From Irpex lacteus (lineage: Eukaryota > Basidiomycota > Agaricomycetes > Polyporales > Irpicaceae): a stretch of 64,000 nt of DNA. Positions 59,630-64,000 of the stretch are shown here, piece after piece. A program made the translations under genes and the position numbers. Below the pieces are notes generated by a model. It searched no databases. It worked only from the letters and a program-made list of their open reading frames with translations, and was not told the origin of the DNA. The stretch lies in the NCBI GenBank assembly GCA_001986395.2, contig MQVO02000006.1:682001-746000 (forward strand). Reading direction: 5' to 3'. The stretch's first letter is position 1, and each line of letters starts with the position of its first letter.

Positions 59630-61434
59630 TCACCGCCGTTCCCCTGCCCAACTCCAATTCCACCTCATCTCCTCCGGCTCATCTTCACATCGTCTATACT
59701 TCTCCACATCCGGCCTCCACACTCTCACAGTCCCATCGTCCGCACACGAAGCCAGCTGCCCCGGCGCCCAATCCACCGCCCCCACCTCCCCCTTCTGTCC
59801 AAACAGCTCAACACCCCTCCTACGCACATCCGAACACTGCACACGCTCTCTAGCAGACGCAGACACGTCGAATAAGTACGCACACCCGTCCCGCTGTCCG
59901 CCACTCGCTAGCCATTGCCCGCAGGGCGACATCGCGAGACGGATGTAGAACGAGTTGGTGCGCATGTTGTCGTGCCCGTATGACCATGCGTCCATATTGG
60001 GATCTGACGTCCATCCGGAGAGCGGTTCGAGTGTGCGTGCGTCGTAGGTGTGGATACGGGAGTCGTTGGAGAGGGCGAAGAGCAGGCCTGAGGTTACGCC
60101 TGAGCCGGGTGTCATGCTCGTTATTCCGCGTGCTCTGCGGGTTCCGCGGTAGAGCGTTGGGTCGGCGCTGGATGTGTGTGCGGGGGTGGTGACGTTCTTG
60201 ATGGCGGGCTCCTTTCGGGTCGAGCGTCGTTTGGTGTCGAGGTATCTGAGGTCCCATTGTCGTAGAATCCTAGAGCGAATATTCAATACGACTCTGTTTC
60301 ACTAAACCACGCTGCTGTTCACGTACCCGTCGTACGACCCACTGCTCACCAAGCTATACTGATCGTGTTCAGAGAAGAGCAGGCTCGTTACGCCTCTCGC
60401 AGGCGGAGCAGTCAGCTTGCCCTTCCGAGTCGTCTTCTTCTCCGTATCATGCGACTTCGGTATCACCATCACAGGCTTTACTCCCGCACCAGCTACACCA
60501 GTGCCCACACGTAGATCCCATACACATATCATTCCGTCTCTTCCGCCTGAACATAATACATCTCCGTCTCTGGTAGGGTCCCATGTTACGCACTTGACGG
60601 TACTGGTGTGATGTGTAAGACGAATTGTAGGTATGACTTCGGCTTCTGAGACTTCGGAGATGCAGAGGGACCTGTCCGCTGAGACTGTAGCTAATTGTTT
60701 GTCATCTCGAGACCATTGGACGTCGAAGGCACCGTTCTGGTGTGGCTGGAATGTACTCCGCTGCGGTTCTACCAACGAGTATTCCCAATAAAGTTAGAAA
60801 ACGACAGACATTAAACAGCTACGTGAACACGCACCAACTTCCCACTCCTGACGCTCCGACGTGTCGAGTATATGCACGACACCTTCTTCGGTAGTCACAG
60901 CCAGCAAGGAGCTCTCTCCGCGCTTTGAGCTGTGCGAATACGAGCACGCGTATGGAGGGCTCATGTACGACGCGTTGTTCACCGAGTGCAGCTTGAACAC
61001 GTCTGAACGATTTGAAGATACGAACGATTCGAGTATAGGTCTTGTAGAATCTGAGATATCCAGCCGCGTAGATTTAAAATACCGAATCACTTGACGTTAT
61101 TGGTATACTCACATGAAGGCAGACGCGACATCCTACTAGGCCCCGCCCCCATCCTCGCGTTCATAGTATCAAAAGTCGTCAATCTTCTCGGGTTAGCTGG
61201 TGCCTCATCATAGTCCTCATCGTCACTAGAGTCTTCATCGTCGCTTTCTTGTTCCTCAACAGTGTCCTCTGCCTGTATCTTGACGCGTTTCGGTACTGGA
61301 GAATCGTCTGGAGTGACGACCAGCGGACGTTTTCGCTCGGGCGAAGGTAGAAGGTCGTCTTCGATGATATTGTCCTCGGCATTGTAGTTGGCATTGGTTC
61401 GGTTCAGAAGAGCTTGTCGTAGTGGGGAGGCCAT
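59630..61434 (-). CDS. CDT2: WD40 protein Cdt2/DTL, substrate receptor of CRL4 ubiquitin ligase
   Basis: Four minus-strand exons (61434..61113, 61050..60835, 60768..60327, 60269..59630) encode 539 residues. A basic and acidic N terminus (ERKRPLVVTPDDSPVPKRVK, then an Asp/Glu run) precedes seven WD40-type blades. Clear ones are GAFDVQWSRDDKQLATVSADRSLCISEV, TVKCVTWDPTRDGDVLCSGGRDGMICVWDLR, GVTSLLFSEHDQYSLVSSGSYDGILRQWDLR and GEVGAVDWAPGQLASCADDGTVRVWRPD. The WDxR DDB1-binding motifs and layout match Cdt2, which sends Cdt1, Set8-type or Spd1-type proteins to PCNA-linked degradation in S phase. The intron in LPS|Y uses acceptor TCTCAG at 61051, the only nearby one that keeps the frame. Confidence 0.85.
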
Positions 61435-61826
61435 CGTTGGAAGGGTGAGTGAGTCCAGGCGAACTTGAAAGCAATAACGAGCCGCGCTTGGCGGTCGCCG
61501 CGTTCGACAAATATAAAGAAATGTAAACGCGACCTGCACGTGAGCGCGTGCAGGACTCGGAGAGTATATTTAATGGACGCGTATCGTTCTCTCGAGTGTG
61601 AAGCTTGCTCATTCAACTTTTCAAGTAACTTGAAGTTCGTTCCACGAAGAACTTGTATCACTCGATGGACTGGGTTCAGTAGAAGCAACCGGCGTGCTAT
61701 TCAAATCACAGCTATATACTCGTATACTCGCTTTCCTACGTATGTGTCAAGTCCGACGAACAACAGAACTCCAGAGGTAATCAATACGATCTAACAACGA
61801 AAGAAAACAACATCGCAGCCTTCACT
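61435..61826. other. Intergenic region, HEM1 to CDT2
   Basis: The 392 bp between two tandem minus-strand genes hold HEM1 3' UTR and the CDT2 promoter. The spacer shows no supported gene. Confidence 0.55.
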
Positions 61827-64000
61827 TCAAGCGGAGGGAGCGACAGGAGTAGGAGCGTGCTGAGCCGGAGCGACGGGGATATCGAGAGGAGTCTGCGTGT
61901 GTTTGACACTGGCAGCGGCTGTAGCGACGGTGGAAGGCTCGACGTAGGGACCGAGGAGGTCGTTGAACTTCTCCCTGGTGACGTTCACGGCCCGTTGGTC
62001 GACAATTCTCTTCTCACCAGTCTTCAACGTCTTCGGAGCTGTGCCATCAGCCAAACCGACCTGCTCATCCGTCCAGATGGGCTCGACCTTCTTGGCGTCG
62101 GGCATACCAACGTTGGCGTGACCACCGAGTTTAGCCCAGTCCTGAGTGCGCTTGATGTTCAGCTCGGTGAAGGTCTCGTCTACAGCTTTGGCGAGGCGAG
62201 CAATCTGCTCGGTCGTGTGGCCAGGTGTGACGGTGAAGCGGAGACGTTCCTCGCCGCGAGCGACGGTGGGGTAGTTGATAGCCTGGACGTAGACGTTGTA
62301 CTTGGAGAGCAGGTTGTCGGAGGCAGCTTTGGTGAGGGCGGGGTCACCGACAAGGACAGGGACGATGTGCGAGGGACCGGGGATGACGGGGATATCGAGT
62401 GCTTCCAGACGAGACTTGAGATCACGGACGTTGACCTGTTTGAGCTGACGGTCACCGTTGTACTCGCGCTGGTACGAAATACTGGCGCGAGCACCGGCCA
62501 TGTTGACGGGAGGGAGCGATGTAGTGAAGATGAAGCCGGATGCGTAGGAGCGGACCATGTCGACCATGTCAGTCGAGCCAGCGATATAGCCACCGACTGC
62601 ACCGTAGGCCTTTCCGAGAGTGCCTGATAAAACAAGGTTGTTTAGCTTCTGCAGATCAGTCTATATCGGAAGGGCAAAGAACCCACCAGTGATGATGTCA
62701 ATACGATCCATGACCGATCCCTTGATAGGCTCAGGGTTCCTGCCAGCTGCCTTCTGAGCATCCCAGTCGAGATGCTCAGCGACACCAGCACCGTGGGGTC
62801 CGTAAAGACCGACGGCGTGCACCTCGTCGAGGAAAGTGAGCGCACCGTACTTCTCAGCGAGATCGCAAATTTCGGAGATGGGTCCGATACTGCCGCACAT
62901 GGAGTAGACGCTCTCGAAGGCAATAATCTTAGGCGTCTCCTTGGGGTACTGGGCGAGCTTCATCTCGAGGTCTTCGAGGTCGTTGTGCTTGAAGATCACC
63001 CGTTTGGCACCAGAGTGACGCATGCCGACAATCATGGAGGCATGGTTCATGGAGTCGGAGAAGTAGACGCAGCCGGGCAGCTTCTGGCCCAGCGTCGTGA
63101 GAGTAGCGTCGTTGGCGACGTAGCAAGAAGAGAAGACGAGGGCTGCAGGCTTGCGGTGAAGCTGAGACAGCTCCTCCTCGAGTGCCAAGTGCATGCCGGT
63201 GTTGCCAGCAATGTTCCTAGTTCCACCTGCGCCATGACCGTAGCGGTCAAGGGTGCGGCTAGAGATACAAAAAATGACACGTCAGCAAACGACGAACAAA
63301 AGAAGTGTGACTGAGCGTGCAGAAGTGAGGGAAAGACGTACTGCATAGTCTCGAGGACGACGGGGTTATTACCCATACCGAGGTAGTCGTTTGCACACCA
63401 AACTTCCACCTCATCCTTCGGGTTCCCGGTGTGAGCAACTGGGAACTTGTCCGCCTTCCGGTTGATGTTGGTGAAGTAGCGGTAGGAAGCGTCCTTGTGC
63501 TTCGCCTCGAGCTGGTCGACGTAGAACTTCTCGTAGTCGAATCCTCCAGGGACGGCAGCCTTCTTCGCGCTCTCGGGAGAGGCGGTCTTGCCGGCATGGA
63601 ATGGGCAGCCGGCAGCGGCTGCTGCAGCGGAGGTCGACGCAGAAGTAGAGGGCTTCGCTTCCCTCTTAGCCTTTGCCTTTGCGAGCTCCTCGGCGACACG
63701 AGCAGCGGCAATAGCCTTCGAGGCGTGAGGGCACTTTTGAATATCTGCGGAGTTAACGTCGGCGTGGACTCCCTTCTGCTCGTGAATCTTCTGCACGTCG
63801 ACAGAGCCTGCCACGCTGGCATAGCCGGCGACAATCTGGCCAGAGCGCTGCTGAAGGGCGGGGCCCATGACAGGGCAGCCCGTCGCCTTCACAGTGAGCT
63901 TAGAGAGGGAAGGGTAGCGAGGTGAAGCCTTGGTGCATAGCGTGCGGAGAGTCTGGGACTTTGTGCGCGAGAGGTAGGGGCAGGACGCCTTGAATTTGGT
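61827..64000 (-). CDS. HEM1: 5-aminolevulinate synthase, mitochondrial (5' end just outside the window)
   Basis: Three minus-strand exons are in the window (64000..63342, 63258..62687, 62623..61827), 675 codons. The frame is open at 64000 with [19 protein letters not shown], so the ATG lies a few codons beyond. Cys-Pro heme-regulatory motifs occur at SCPYL, GCPVM, KCPHA and GCPFH in the presequence region. The ALAS core has [83 protein letters not shown], and [18 protein letters not shown] with the PLP lysine. The enzyme joins glycine and succinyl-CoA in the first step of heme synthesis. The Ala/Pro-rich tail ([12 protein letters not shown]) is a fungal extension. Confidence 0.96.

Overview
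The window is a 64 kb piece of a fungal nuclear genome, most likely a basidiomycete of the Agaricomycetes. The reasons are dense genes on both strands, almost all split by 45-80 bp introns (mostly GT-AG), tiny coding exons, base composition near 50% GC, and the gene set itself (a fungal homoisocitrate dehydrogenase, OMP decarboxylase, and a fungal-type TPR/CHAT protein). I read 27 protein genes, two of them cut by the window edges, and two intron-containing tRNA genes. Exon joins were worked out by hand from splice signals, reading frame and family alignment from memory. Every multi-exon model given here keeps frame from ATG to stop, except the two that run off the window.

Layout. 1-1967 (-): 5' part of an unrecognised low-complexity protein. 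2570-5656 (+): ER Hsp90 (GRP94) ending in HDEL. 6036-8252 (+): class I photolyase. 8740-11894 (+): TPR protein with a degenerate CHAT domain. 12075-12948 (-): TXNDC9/Plp1-type thioredoxin-like protein. 13182-14874 (+): Pelota/Dom34. 16058-18440 (+): ferric reductase behind a 1.2 kb upstream region with a cluster of iron-type GATA sites. 18590-21569 (-): pseudouridine synthase Pus7. 21719-22652 (+): URA3. 23056-23956 (+): SEC22. 24469-26866 (+): unrecognised SPY-repeat protein. 27214-29003 (-): eIF2B delta. 29229-33420 (+): RAT1/XRN2. 33653-35739 (+): FHA-forkhead factor. 36324-37147 (+): MTFP1. 37769-40022 (-): unrecognised protein whose 5' third lies in a CpG-depleted island. 42130-46391 (+): inositol hexakisphosphate kinase. 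47110-47506 (-): QCR9. 47726-48436 (+): mitochondrial uS11m. 49020-50553 (+): ABHD5-like lipase/acyltransferase. 51147-52416 (+): zinc alcohol dehydrogenase. 52702-54783 (+): a 13-exon protein with a run of SUMO-consensus motifs on symmetric exons. 54938-56471 (-): homoisocitrate dehydrogenase. 56584-56991: tRNA-Leu(CAG) and tRNA-Cys(GCA). 57125-58262 (-): WKF-domain protein. 58496-59393 (+): ARL1. 59630-61434 (-): CDT2. 61827-64000 (-): HEM1 (5-aminolevulinate synthase).

Most genes are housekeeping functions: ER folding, mRNA decay and surveillance, translation initiation, vesicle traffic, heme, lysine and uracil synthesis, DNA repair and replication licensing. They do not form one pathway cluster. 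Six pairs are head-to-head over 149-233 bp and probably share bidirectional promoters; QCR9/uS11m pairs two mitochondrial functions.

The least ordinary items are the SUMO-motif cassette gene (52.7-54.8 kb), the CpG-desert around 39.4-40.6 kb, the GATA cluster before the ferric reductase, a UPR-like element before GRP94, two GC-AG introns, a start codon isolated in its own 3-nt coding exon (RAT1), and a CHAT domain without the expected catalytic residues. I saw no secondary-metabolite cluster, mating-type locus, CRISPR array or intact transposon.
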